64,000 bases of DNA, taken from positions 31,048,610 through 31,112,609 of the forward strand of contig NC_030382.2 of assembly GCF_001625215.2 (NCBI RefSeq), in the 5' to 3' direction. Under the pieces are notes generated by a model that saw only the letters and a list, made by a program, of their open reading frames with translations, was not told where the DNA came from and did not search any database. Made by a program: the position numbers and the translations under genes. This stretch comes from Daucus carota subsp. sativus (lineage: Eukaryota; Streptophyta; Magnoliopsida; Apiales; Apiaceae). Positions 44,218 through 55,974 of this stretch are shown here, in pieces; the stretch's first letter is position 1; the number at the start of each line of letters is the position of its first letter.

Positions 44218-47200
44218 ATGTTTCAACCCAGAAAACCCCTGACTATTCAAATCCCACAAGATGTTGATCATGATCCACTTCCACCCCAACAAATCCACAT
44301 CAAAATCAACAAGCCACTTATTTCAACACCCCACAAAAGATCTCCTTCAACTATTTCTTCTCCTCATCACCATCACCATCATTTTAAAAACACCATCATC
44401 TCTCCCAAATCCACTTCTCTTCTATCTTCTTTTTCACTTGTTGAAACCCTTTTAGCTACAAAGACTCTAGCTTTAAGGCTTGCAACTCACTCCTGTTCTT
44501 GTTGTTGCTCTCACTGTCTTCTTAAGCTTCCTCTAAGGATTTCCTTTGTTCTTTTTCTCCTGCCTTCACTTTTTTTCTTCTCTTCAAACCATTACTTTGC
44601 CTTCTTGCTTCATTTTCTATCTGTAGTACTCTTCTCAATTGTAATTTTTATTTTACTTAATGTTTATACTCCCATCCCATTACTTCTTGCTAGGTCTTTT
44701 CCTCTAAAGTTGTCATCTTTAGCTTCAACTCCACCTAAGAGGCTTAGCTCACCAGTTGTTTGGTCAATTGGGTCGAAACCCAAATCGGAGAAAAGGCCAG
44801 ACACAGCTTCTTGGGTACAAGTTCATAAGAATGGGGATGTTTATGAGGGTGAATTTTACAAAGGCAAGTGTTCTGGAAGTGGGGTTTATTACTATAACAT
44901 GAGTGGGAGGTATGAGGGTGACTGGATTGATGATAAGTATGATGGATATGGTGTCGAAACTTGGGCAAAAGGGAGTCGGTATAGGGGGCAATACAGGCAG
45001 GGTTTGAGACATGGATTTGGGGTGTATAGGTTTTACACTGGGGATGTGTATGCCGGGGAGTGGTGTAATGGGCAGAGCCATGGGTGTGGAGCTCATACTT
45101 GTGAAGATGGGAGTCGTTATATCGGGGAATTCAAATGGGGTGTCAAACATGGATTAGGCAGTTACCATTTCAGGTAAAGATGAATTGCATCTGGATTTAA
45201 TGAATGTGGATATCTATGTTGTGTCATTGTTTCATTTTAGTGTTGATTACTGCTAGTGCAAATTGCCTAATCTTATAAAGAACCTCCTTTTTGTTGTTTT
45301 GGTCGATAACCAGAAATCTATATAATGAACAAATATGTTGGGTATATATTAAGGTTCTCTCAACTCTTTTTGTACTAAGAAAATGTACTCAAATTATTAT
45401 AGATCATGCAAGCTTCCTTTTAAATATATTGATTGTAAAATTATCCTGCTAGATATTCGATAGAAGAAAAAAGACTAATTAGTTTTATTATCCTAAGCAT
45501 GAATTCCATATCTGCACAATCATGTGTCCTGTAAAGTCATCAATCTTTTTAGGAAATTTCTCAATGGTACACTTCTAGTTTTGACTTTTCCAAATGGTAC
45601 ACAAAATGTTTTTGGCTTCTGATTGGTACACTTGTACTATTCTAACGTTCTGTGCCATACCCCTCCCGTCAACATCTGTTAACCAAACGTTAAATTCTCC
45701 ATGAAAACAGCATAAACATGACAAGAAATGTAAAAACCAACCAAAAAAACAATAAAAATGATCCAAAAGATTCATCCACACCAACTGCCTTAGCCAACTC
45801 AACCAAAACCGACTCCGGCTTCCCAATCCTCACCACCAAATCCGATCCTTTCGCCTGTAAATTCTTCCTCAAATCCGACAGAGAGTCACTCAAAAATGTA
45901 ACTCGATACGGGCCAGTCTTATCAAACCCACATACATAGACTCATTATTAGCAGCAGTGAGACACTCATTGTCAACCCTGAGATCATTTTGAAACCAAAC
46001 AATCGAAGCCCTCCGTAACCCAGCAGCATTCGAAGGCTCAGATGGGCATTTAGGGTTCAGGAACAGTATATTCTGTAAAGGGGTTGGAGAGACAGTGGAC
46101 TTAAAGAACGGCTTCTAAGGAGAGAGAGTGGAGCAAGAACTAGAGAGAAAAACATCGTAAAGAGCAGAGATTGGAGACAGGATTTTGACTCTAGACAGAT
46201 AAGACGAGAAAAGGGAAGTGATTTTAGGAGGGAGGAAGAAATGGGTAGGGAGAACTGAGAAGAGAGATAGTGTAATTAAAGCAATTGGGAGAGAGTGTAA
46301 TTGAAGCGATTGGTTTTACATTTCTTATCATGTTTATGCTGTTTTCATGAAGAAGTTAACGTTTCATTAACAGATGTTGACGGAATGTTGAGAATAGTAC
46401 AAGTGTACCAACCAGAAGTCAAAAACATTTTGCGTACCATTTGGAAAAGCCAAAACTAAAAGTGTACCATTGAGAATTTCCCATCTTTTTATAAACACTT
46501 TGATTTTCTCCCATGGATGTTATATTATGGCTATCTGATTGAGTGTAACTAGTTTTAAGAAAGTACTTTACCACTTTAAGATTTCATTTTTCTTCTTAGT
46601 TCATTAGTTCACACAGAAATTATCACAAAACTCACACTCAACCATATAAAGTCTTGCATCTTCTCTATTCAGTATTCACCCAAACTATACTTATTTCTCA
46701 ACTTGGGTGAGAAAACGGTGCAACCTTAGTTGCTATTCCAAGTATATTTTCTATAAGAAGCTTAAATGGGAAGGAAATTGTGGTGGTTTGGAATATCTAG
46801 TAGGAGGCAGGCGCAATGTTTGGCCACATTCGTAAGAGGCAGGTCCGCACCTGGAGGAGGGATGAGAGTTTTTATAGAAAGGCCGAGGAGGAGATTCCAA
46901 GTGCTTAGGAAGTGACATCTTTAATCTCACTGCGAACATAAACGTATATAGTCTAAAGAAGTAGGATGAGGGTAGCTGATTTTAGTATAAAAATGAGAGG
47001 TGCTACAATAGGGAGTATTGTGGTCAGTGAACCTGGGTTTTGGTGGTGTAGGGTGCTTTAGACATTATTTATTCTTTCCCAGTGATTTTAGGATAAATGT
47101 TTATATGCTTTGTATTATATTTTGCAATTGTCTCATCTAATTATGTCAAGCTCTTATGTATATGTCCCTTGTTAACTGGACTTGGCCAAAGTGTCCAACA

Positions 47201-49652
47201 TGTTTCTGGCCTAAATTAAATGTAGGAGTGTCCATAGCCATGTCCGACTGTTGAGTGTCCGACACGAGTACTCGGGGCAAAATGAAGAGTCGGGGTATCA
47301 TAGCTACTTTCCTTCTATAGAAAGCTCTTATCACTGCACTTTGCACTATTCAAGTAGGAGGTCTTTGTAGAAATAATCCTTCTATCCTTATAGAGTTAAG
47401 TTAGGGTCTACGAATGAGATACATTGGGTATCATTGGTCTGGTTTGGTTTTTATATGGGAAGAATCACTAGTATTCATGTGGCTAGTTGTCTTGTTGCTT
47501 GGACTGTTATTAATCACCATGCTTGTCCAGCTAAAAATATTCAGATGCAAAGTGGCATCTGAGCCAAGAAAACGCTATAAGCCATGTTTAGATTACATCT
47601 TTGTTGCCTGATTACATAGTGCTGCCCCAGCACTTATTTCAAATTAAAGCTGTTCTTTCTTACAGTGCTTATTACTTCTTTGGACGAAGTAAGCACTAGT
47701 ACTTCTTTAACTAAATTCATTCTTCAGAGTTCTGTAAAAGCTGAGAGTGAAAACTTTTTATTTCAAAAAAGGATAGATTTGAACAACATAACTCTGTATT
47801 TATAGAAGTATACTATATCATATACCCCCTCCATCCCAAATTAGACGAGCTAGTTTACTTTTGGGTCTGGGCATATAACTTAAGGTGCATTGACCGCATA
47901 GCTCCATAACTTATTTTAATATTTTTCTTTCTATAAATAATAATTTAAGTATGAAATTTTATTTGCAAAAGAAACTTACAAAAATAAATTATGGAATTAA
48001 GCGGCCAGTACACCTTAAATTGTGCGCCCAAAGTCAACTATCTCGTCTAATGTAGGATGGAGGGAGTATCTTGCAAGAAGTACCTCCTGTGTTTAAACTA
48101 TTTGTAGCTGTGATTCATTTTTGGTTTAAAATATATCGTGTTGTTTAACAAAAAAATATATGTTAAACAATTTTAACTAAACATTTTATTCCTAATGACA
48201 AAGCACGAAAAAATCTTTATAGATGTGACTAAGATTTCATTTTAGGTTGGTTGGTAAAAGATACTCTAGATATGCACTCCAATTATATTTACCGAGCCTT
48301 TTTATTTTCAATGATGTGCATATACTTTTCAATCATTGATTAAAGGGTAATATAGTATATAGTACTTGCAACATTAGACTTTCAGGGGGAAAAAAATCCT
48401 CAAAATCTAAGGCTGATCCTTGTGAATAGTAGTTTATAAACCTATTCTTTAATTTAATTTTTGTTGATATCTGTGCTATATTGTATGCAGAAACGGGGAT
48501 GTATACGCTGGAGAATATTTTGCAGACAAAATGCATGGCTTTGGAGTTTACAGATTTGCACATGGACATCGATATGAAGGAGGCTGGCACGAGGGGAGAA
48601 AGCAAGGGCTTGGCTTGTACACTTTCAGAAATGGGGAGACTCAATCAGGTCATTGGGAAAATGGAGTTCTCAACATTTCAAGCACTGCAGGATCTCCTCC
48701 TGGATCTCCTTCCACCGTCAGTGATTCAAGAGTTTTTAATGCAGTTCAGGTAATTATATTAAAATCCAGTATGAATTTTATTTTTTTTCCTGCACCACAT
48801 GTCGCTTTGTCACTAAAGTAGGTGCATGTCCCATGGCCAAATTCCACAACCCCCTAACCCCTACAGAAAAGAATGTCAATTTCTATGTTTTATGCACTTG
48901 TTGGTAGCAATTTCTCCATTGCATAATAGATGTTTGTTTTCTTTAGTGAAACACAAAGTAGTCAATCAGCAAAAAAGATTAAAAAAGACATACGAAGTAC
49001 TAGAGTGATATTTTGAAATTAATGAAGTTCATCTCAGAATAAACTTGTAGCCATTGCTGTAAGATTTACTTCATTGTGCCTGAATCATATGGCATCATTT
49101 CTCTGTTCAGACATTCTGCAAATTGGATGAGTTGCCGAAAGTATGGCATTGGGTTACAAGTTTGGTCCACGTTATACTAACCTGTATTAATATCATGTGA
49201 GATGTGGCTCAACTGCACATCTATTTCAGCTAGAATGTGCAGTCATTCTGTAAGATATATTAAGACAGCTAGTAGTGATCGATCAAGCTTCTCGTTTCAA
49301 TTCAACATTATTTTGTTTTCACCAATTGGTTTGCTGTGCTTACGTCATATCAGTTAAAAAGGAAAATGCTCATGTAACACCCAACCTTCAGTGACTTGCT
49401 ACTTATACTATCTGCTTTGGTTTTTACCATCAGGAAGCAAGAGTTGTTGCTGAAAAAGCAGCTACTGCCGCAAAGGTCGAGGAAAAGGTAAACATAGCTG
49501 TTGCTGCAGCCAACAAAGCAGCCACCGCAGCAAGAGTAGCAGCTGTAAGGGCGGTCCAAAACCAAATGCGGCCGCAAAACGGCAATGTGGATATAACAGT
49601 CCCAGTTATACGAGGAAACAATGATAATAGAAAACAGAAATATGCTGTCTAA
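44218..49652 (+). CDS. Membrane-anchored MORN-repeat protein
   Basis: Exons 44218..45173, 48491..48749 and 49434..49652 join in phase to 477 aa. Residues 1-100 are S/T/P/H-rich and likely disordered (HHHHHH at about 50). Two hydrophobic stretches at about 105-150 (ISFVLFLLPSLFFF; FLLHFLSVVLFSIVIFILL) should form membrane segments. From about residue 200 come seven or eight MORN repeats of 23 aa (GDVYEGEFYKGKCSGSG, GRYEGDWIDDKYDGYG, SRYRGQYRQGLRHGFG, GDVYAGEWCNGQSHGCG ... HRYEGGWHEGRKQGLG). The C-terminus is an Ala-rich coiled coil (EARVVAEKAATAAKVEEKV). The layout matches the plant family sometimes labelled 'SET7/9-like', a label that rests only on the MORN repeats; no SET domain is present. 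MORN repeats commonly bind phosphoinositide membranes or proteins. Intron 1 (3.3 kb) carries a Pack-MULE and a Stowaway MITE. Confidence 0.92.
45552..46482 (-). mobile_element. Pack-MULE in intron 1 of the MORN gene
   Basis: 931 bp flanked by the 9-bp direct repeat ATCTTTTTA (45543-45551 and 46483-46491). Terminal inverted repeats of about 180 bp: left GGAAATTTCTCAATGGTACA, right is the inverse of GGGAAATTCTCAATGGTACA, matching through 'catgaaaacagcataaacatg'. The 9-bp duplication and long arms identify a Mutator-like element. The interior is not transposase but a captured plant gene fragment (next entry). Confidence 0.92.
45757..46155 (-). pseudogene. Captured fragment of a PHR2-like photolyase/cryptochrome gene
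   Basis: Read on the minus strand: an ATG at 46155 with a Ser/Leu-rich, transit-peptide-like frame; after a frame change, LRRASIVWFQNDLRV, DNECLTAANNES; after another, GFDKTGPYRVTFL, SDLRKNLQAKGSDLVVRIGK, ESVLVELAKAVG. These are the N-terminal photolyase-domain motifs (IVWFxNDLRVHDNE; FDKTGPxR; LRKxLQxxGSxLxVRxGKPExVL) of plant PHR2 proteins. The His of RVHDNE and the segment between NNES and GFDKTG are missing, and at least two frameshifts are present, so no working protein is made. Loss of the intervening piece could be an internal deletion or an exon omitted at capture. Donor gene identity is inferred from family memory. Confidence 0.82.
46750..47100. other. Possible retroelement remnant in MORN intron 1
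   Basis: G-rich coding-like text ('aggcaggcgcaatgtttggcc', 'cgtaagaggcaggtccgcacctggaggagg') unlike the surrounding AT-rich intron. No product recognised. Text at 47220-47290 ('gtgtccgacacgagtactcgg') may belong to the same insertion. Confidence 0.3.
47825..48066. mobile_element. Stowaway-like MITE in MORN intron 1
   Basis: 242 bp, ends CCCCCTCCATCCCAAATTAG and inverse ('ctaatgtaggatggagggag'), flanked by TA. A different subfamily: internal 'cataacttaaggtgcattgacc' and inverse near the right end. Confidence 0.85.
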
Positions 49653-51003
49653 TTTCTTGACCTAGATTTCCATGTTGATCTTTTCCTTCTCACAACTTCA
49701 AAGTTCCTCGGACAAAGAAACAGAATGGCTTTAGATGAACCCTCTTTTTTGCTGATAAAGAATTCCTGATGATGTGAGGTACTCACTTGGAACCACAATC
49801 AGTCGAATGGCTGATTGAGGAGCAAGATTTTCGCCCTCCTTTTCGGGTATAGATCATCTTTGTCAATGGTGAATGTCCACAAGTAAAGCACTAGCACTCA
49901 AGTGCTTGAGAATAGTTTAGATTTTCTATTTTACTTGTTAACCCTCCTTGTATGCTGCATATGTATATATTTGAAGTGTAACGGTGTGCACTTGTACCAA
50001 CAGGATTAGAAATCAAATACAGAGAGGGTTCTATGTAAAATCTGAATGGTGCTCCCCTCTTCTAAGATTGTCTGTTTTCTGCGATTTAATGGTCTGTGTT
50101 GGCAGAATGTTTTATCAAGTGACAAATGGAAGTGGTAGTCATAGACTTTCACTGCAAGTGCCATTTCTGCATTATTCTAGTCCCACTTACCCTGAGCAGG
50201 ACACATCTAACCTTACTAGGGCTGACCAACATGACCTATATGTCACCGAAACCGATCAAAATTGTATAAAATCGATTGTATACTCTAAAAACACTGAGCC
50301 ATCTTTGTTTCTAATTTACATATTGGATTCTGCGGTTATAGTACTCCCTCCGAGATATTTCAAAACGGAGAGAGCAGAAGACTAATTTACGCATGTCAGA
50401 AGGCAGAAGCTATAACTAATAGGCATGTCTTCATGTTGATATCTGTGTTACTGAAGCCATAACCATGTTCTCGATTTTTGTTGTCTTGAACCATGGATTC
50501 ATCACAATCCGCTCTTCCCAGTTGGTTTTTCTTAAAATTAAAGTTTGAAAGCATTTCTATTGTCACCAGAGATAAGTTGGAATGCGATGGATATTCTTAA
50601 GTGGGTATGGCGACCATTTTCCTATACTATCAAAATAAACATGTAAGCTAAGTTGTTAGAGCATCCCTAACAAATAAAATTGTCAGGTAAAATGATGTAA
50701 AATACTGTTTATGTAAATTTGGCATTACCCAGAAGACAGGAAATTTATACTGTTGGGCAGAAGCAAAAACTACTTTGGGCTCTTCAACAAACTGAAGCAA
50801 AAATATACGAAGGTGCCAAATTAAAGGCAACTGCAAAGCTAAGGTCACCGATGTTAGCAATATCAAATTCAATATTGTCATCCAATTATCTCCATTGCAT
50901 AAGTAATAAGTATCTGGAACCCAAACAAAATTGTTGATAATAACAACCATGTCTTCATACAAGACTATTGGGAAAAAACATCAAATTAAACATCATGCTA
51001 TCT
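49653..51003. other. MORN 3' UTR and spacer to eL43
   Basis: Convergent gene ends. A 32-bp piece at 50341-50371 ('ctccctccgagatatttcaaaacggagagag') looks like two Stowaway tips with almost nothing between. 'gagcatccctaacaaataaaattgtc' (50660) is one end of the GAGCATC MITE type. Confidence 0.4.
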
Positions 51004-53785
51004 TCAACTCTCAGTTTGCTCCCTCAACCGCCTAATTGTGCTCCGAACTGTCACAGCAGCAGCGGTGCTGTTGCAAATAATTGAGACATAAATGATTAGC
51101 GAAAACTTGCAGAGTAAATAGAAAGATACAAAAAAAGACAAGAAGATTATTACTTCAAGGTGTATGCACCCCCAGCTTTGACTTTGCCACAGTCCTTGCA
51201 ACCCCATATTCCAACTGCCTTTCTCTTCACTGCATACTGCAATTTATACAGAAAACAGTCAAACCTATTATTTAGAAAATAAGTAATAATGTATGAGAAT
51301 GAATATTTGCAACACAAAAGATCATCTCCAAGGGTCTCCTAATTGGCTCCTAAATATAATATAAATAATGTAACTCCTAGTAAGTTAGTACACTTTAGAG
51401 ATTTGCCAACTCCATTTATACTTTATAGTCATTCTCTATTTCATGTTTTACTCATATGTGAACTAAGAGAGAAAAGTATGGATCCATAAGACGAATGAAT
51501 TTTTATAAATAAAAAATAAGTTAAAAGCCATGTGAAGGTTCCTAAAAGAGAAGAGATAGAAGAGGCTCTTAAGTTTATATAGAGCCTCGAAGAGTCTCTT
51601 GGAGTTCTATGACCAAGGCTCTATATTTTCTACTTGAGAGCTCATATAGAGAGCCTCTTAATGATGCTCTAATATAATTAATCAAAACAAGCACCTACTG
51701 TTACTTGGGTACACATTCGTTACTTTTTTAATTTCTAGCTGCACACAGAATTTTTACACAAGGCAGGCTGAAACCTTATACTTGCAGCATACAAATTGTA
51801 GAAGGAAAATTGGACAAAAACTAGTTCAGCTAAAATTGCACAGTACCTTGCCACAAAATTCACAGAAGTATCTGCTGTGCTGTGATACTTCCATCTTTTT
51901 GATTTGCTTCCTCAGACTGGCACCATAACGGGTACCTGGACCAAATAATAGAATTAGAAACTTCCCATACAATGAGACAATCATGTTTTGTAATACATCA
52001 CAATTAACAAACAATGATCTTGATCTTTTGAAGCAACTAAACACCAAAAACAGGAAGCAATGATCCACTCGTATATATGGAAACACTATATGGCACATAA
52101 AAGCAACTCCAATGGGCTCCTCTAACAAGCTCTTAACTCTAAAATTTAGGAGGATATGAAAAATTAGAGCTCTAATGAGCTCCTAACAACTCTTTAAAAA
52201 ATTAAGAGCTCCCTCTCTCTCTTTTCTTTTAAAGAGCATCTAGGTGCTCCTAACTTATTTTCATTGAATAAAAAAATCACTTCCTTCTATTCCTATTCAC
52301 TTCTCTCTCCAACTTTTCTCCCAAATAATAATAAAATATGAGTTAAGAGCAACTATAAAGAGTAGCATTGGACCAAATAATAATAAAATATGAGTTAAGA
52401 GCAACTATAAAGAGTAGCATTGGAGCTCACACGTTATTCAATGTACTAACTCACTAGGAGCCACATTTTATATTATTGTTTAAAGAATGATTTAGGAGCA
52501 TCATTGGAGATGCTCTAAGACATTACAAACATGAACTAGCAAGTACCGTCTTGAAGGACATAATGTATGTTTCTGAGCTTAATAAAGATGTACTCCCTCC
52601 GTCCCAGTCATTTGTATACAAATGGCTGGGACACGGAGACCAAGAAATTGGGTAAGAAATGAGTAAAATTAGATAAAAAGTGGGTGTAGTGGTGGGACCC
52701 ATTTATATTTAATAATAGATTTGAGATAGTGGAGGAAATTAGTGGGTGTAATAGTGTTTATATTATTATAGAATGGAGATAGTGAAAGAAAGTAGTTGGT
52801 GTAATGATTTTTTATATTATAAAAGTTTACTACTTTTGGAATGTATACAATTGATGGGACGTCCCAAAAAGGAAACTATATACAATTCATTGGGACGGAG
52901 GGAGTATAGAGGATGCAGAAAATTCTTAGACTAGAATTTTTTTAAAATAAAAATAATGTACATTAGCACACATGATAGGTTAGTAAAAATTAGCATCTCA
53001 ATAATAATTATATGGACACTAAGATGAAGATATGATATACCACTATTCAGTCCACATTAAAGTTAAAGGCAGCGTTCAACATTAACAACTAATAACATAA
53101 CACTGAAACAGAGAAAAACCAGGGAAAAGAAAAACTCATCACTTACCATACTTGCCAACAATACCAGCCTTCTTAGTCCTCTTGGTCTGGAAGAAAGAAA
53201 GAGCAGATGTCAATATACATTTATAAATAAAGTGCAAGATGAAGAAAGGTGAGGCTAAATATCAAATAAGAAACTCACTGTTACAAAAGTCGGTACAACA
53301 AAAATGAAAGCAAGTATCGTAATGATCACTGGTATAATAGACTATATACAACTGACAAATACAAGAACACTACTCGATTGAAATTTAGTTAAATCTATAT
53401 TGAACTATAATTAAGTTAACAACTCCATTATAATTAAGTTATCAGCTACATACTTAAAAATCTCTAATTAGATTATCAATAAAGTGGAATGTGAAGATTT
53501 TTTGAAACTAGCAGCAAGAGCAACCATTAAAATATGAGCAAATATTCAAACACTAACATAAATCAACACAATAGTTGAAAACCCAAATAGAGAATGTAAA
53601 CACAATGCACCATATAAATGCACACATCAAAAATTAAAATTAAAGAAAAGAAAGAGAGTTACAAAAAACAAGAATTAAGAGATTATAATTATGATACATT
53701 TTTAATATAAATCAACGATATAATTATGTGTGAGTGCATACAGGAGAGGGAGGGAGGGAGCTGAGAGAGAGAGAGTTTTTACCAT
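51004..53785 (-). CDS. RPL37A: Ribosomal protein eL43 (L37a), 60S subunit
   Basis: Five coding exons: 53785..53783, 53186..53147, 51935..51847, 51236..51154, 51067..51004; phases consistent, 92 aa, the exact eL43 length. It is a small zinc-binding protein of the cytosolic large ribosomal subunit. Visible: [20 protein letters not shown] at the N-terminus, the C-x2-C...C-x2-C ribbon (CEFC and CKDC), VWG-type core ([18 protein letters not shown]) and the end [11 protein letters not shown]. The first coding exon is only the ATG, immediately followed by the donor GTAAAA, so translation depends on splicing of that junction. Introns 1-2 are large for this family; intron 2 (1.2 kb) holds two MITEs. 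Confidence 0.96.
51319..51671. mobile_element. MITE of the GAGCATCTCCA type in eL43 intron 3
   Basis: Left 'gatcatctccaagggtctcc', right 'ttaatgatgctct' as imperfect inverse, about 350 bp. It lies in the intron between 51236 and 51847. Internal 'gagcctc' and 'gaggctct' words are inverse repeats. Confidence 0.6.
52099..52518. mobile_element. MITE of the GAGCATCTCCA type in eL43 intron 2
   Basis: Left 'aagcaactccaatgggctcctc', right 'ggagcatcattggagatgctctaag' in inverse, about 420 bp. It contains the 52-bp tandem duplication at 52321-52424. Confidence 0.65.
52321..52424. repeat. Tandem duplication, 52 bp x 2
   Basis: CCAAATAATAATAAAATATG begins at 52321 and again at 52373; the copies appear identical through 'agtagcattgga'. 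Confidence 0.9.
52593..52904. mobile_element. Stowaway MITE in eL43 intron 2
   Basis: 312 bp, ends CTCCCTCCGTCCCAGTCATT and inverse, flanked by TA (52591-52592, 52905-52906). It is the inverted counterpart of the element at 40837-41161 and close to it in sequence. Confidence 0.92.
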
Positions 53786-53874
53786 TTTAGCTGAATTGCA
53801 AAGAAAGGTCGCCGGAAATGAAAAGAGGAGTGAAAGAGCGGCTGTTGCTGCTAATATACACAAGCTCACTTTTA

Positions 53875-53938
53875 AAACCCTAGATTTGTTTCGAGGATAT
53901 GGACCGGATCGGGTTAGACTTTGTATTTAGTTAGCCCA
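53875..53938 (-). promoter_or_regulatory. Telo-box and site II element of the eL43 gene
   Basis: AAACCCTA at 53875-53882 (TAGGGTTT on the gene strand) and TGGGCT on the minus strand (53933-53938). This telo-box plus site II (TGGGCY, bound by TCP factors) pair is a recognised mark of plant ribosomal protein promoters. They are 90 and 150 bp from the ATG, about 50 bp apart. Confidence 0.7.
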
Positions 53939-53939
53939 C

Positions 53940-54770
53940 AATCATAGCACTATGCTGCTTCTATCTACTTTTTCTTTTTTTTGGAAACTTTCAAAAATAA
54001 ATCATTTTTCCAAAAAAATTAATAATATATATTTTTTTCAAGAATAAGCGACTTATTTCATAAATAAAAAATCATAAATTATTGAATATTTTATAATATG
54101 TATATATATATATGTATGTATGTATGTTAAAAAAATTGCGATATATATTTTTATTTTCATAAAAAAGACAAACATGTTTTACATAAAATGTAAATACTTT
54201 TTTTTTTACTTGTTGTTTAACTAGTTATGATTTTTTTATATTATGTGGGTATTTTGCAAACTTAACTTATTGCTTACTTCGAAGAGAAGTTGCTTCAACT
54301 TATTTATGTTTTGAAAATAGAGTCTGAGCGGGTTGTTTATTTCAAGAATAGGTTGGATTCAACTAATAATATTTTTTATGTTATAACTTGGAAAGAAATC
54401 TCTCCAAACGTTGGAACATAACATCACTCTTCCACTTGAGTTATCTTAGAGCGGCTTCAACACTTCGTGTTTGAGTGTCTTGGTCCACGAGAAAGCAAAT
54501 ATGGCCTGGCCATATTCAAAACTAAGCGTTGGAACAAAATAAAGAAAGTGGGCGTGCCCAGTAAGTTGACCACGACCAGTTACTCTGCTTTGATTAATTT
54601 ATTATTACTTCTTATTTCTTTTCACTGCTGCCTGCGCTATATGAACGGTCATATGAACGTTACTTATAAAAAGGTAACGTATATACTTTTAACAGATATT
54701 TACTCCTATATATAATCACCTCATTATTCATATTTTCTATTTCACAAAAATTTTAATTTTTCTCTCTGAA
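53940..54770. other. Intergenic upstream of eL43
   Basis: AT-rich with a short (TATG)n run near 54100-54125. About 54450-54480 'agagcggcttcaacac' may be the start of the Harbinger-like remnant that follows. Confidence 0.35.
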
Positions 54771-54773
54771 AAA

Positions 54774-55290
54774 ATGAATCCAAATAATCCCCCTCCTCCA
54801 AATTCTCAAAATCCAAACCCTCAATTTCCATATCCATATCCAAATTCTTGTTTTTCAAATCCACAAAATTTTAATTTTACTACTCAAGCCCAAATTCTCG
54901 ACCCCCATTTTCACATTCTCAAGCTTCTCAATTTTCATTTATGTATCCTCAAAATTCTCCTTATCTATTCCCGTTTCCTCCATTTTCAAATTCATAATTT
55001 GAAACCAAACAATCACTTATCAATATTCAAAATTCTCCAGATTCGAAAGTGCCAGCCTTTGGTAACACAAACTTTGTTGATCTAAATGATGATTATGAGG
55101 AAACAGAAGATGTACGTGAAAATACTAGCCACTAGACGTGGGTTGAAGATAACCTCTTAATAAGTGCATGGTTGAATGTGTCAATTGATCCACTAATCGA
55201 TGCTCAAGAATTTATTGAAGAGTTTTGCGATGACACTAAAAGCAATCATCGACTCGAGCTCTTTCAAAAAGTATATGGACAAAATTCATC
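54774..55290 (+). pseudogene. PIF/Harbinger ORF1-like (Myb/trihelix) remnant
   Basis: Begins MNPNNPPPPNSQNPNPQF with an N/P/F-rich start, then after frame changes NFVDLNDDYEETEDV, a stop at 55133, TWVEDNLLISAWLNVSIDP and LFQKVYGQNSSSG. The 'LLISAWLNVSxDP' SANT/trihelix helix is typical of the accessory DNA-binding protein of plant PIF/Harbinger elements (often mislabelled 'glutathione S-transferase T3-like'). Frameshifts and a stop make it non-functional; no transposase was seen nearby. Confidence 0.65.
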
Positions 55291-55942
55291 ATCCGGTAAC
55301 TAAAATCATCTTCCCTCCATCACTGATACTTTGCATGCTCGTCAAAATTCGATTTCTCAATATCTTTCACTTTTACATCATATTCTGCCTAGTTTTCTTC
55401 CAACAAGGCTATCCTTTGCTCGTCTGTGATCTGTCTTCTCAAGAAAGAATTATTTATATCTCTATCTTTTCTATAGTGATATTCGCGCAACGGCTAGCCT
55501 ACTCCATATATTACTTCAGTGCGGGTTTCATCCTTAGTCGACACCCAATGTTTACCATGTCTTGATTCTGGATAATGTAACAACCGCATCTCCGCAACAA
55601 ACTTCATCTTTCTCAAATCCTTTTCCGCAACAATTGAAATCTCGCCTTTCGTTTTCTTCAGAACCCCAATCTTCTATCCCCTCGCCTGCCTTCTCGATCG
55701 TTTATGCTTCCCCATTTAGAGCTTTGTTGTATTGGCCGGTGTCAAATGTGTGTGTGCGCGATTAATTCTGTAGACTAATTAACAAATACTAACACAGGAT
55801 CAAGAGAGATAGAATAAAATGTTGCGAACTCAGGCCAGTCATTTTGCAACCAGACCTCGTCTTGTTTTCTCACCACATGTAATTATATAACATTACATAT
55901 ATAGAATTTTGTTGATACATAACGAAAGTTGAAAAGTTTGCG

Positions 55943-55974
<32 letters not shown>

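Noticed and set aside
44764..45150. 128-codon antisense frame across the MORN exon
   Set aside because: Shadow of the MORN repeats: Pro/Ile/Thr/Ser periodicity mirrors the Gly/Tyr repeat on the coding strand.
44218..49652. Histone methyltransferase SET7/9
   Set aside because: Only MORN repeats are present; there is no SET domain, so the label found on relatives is not justified.
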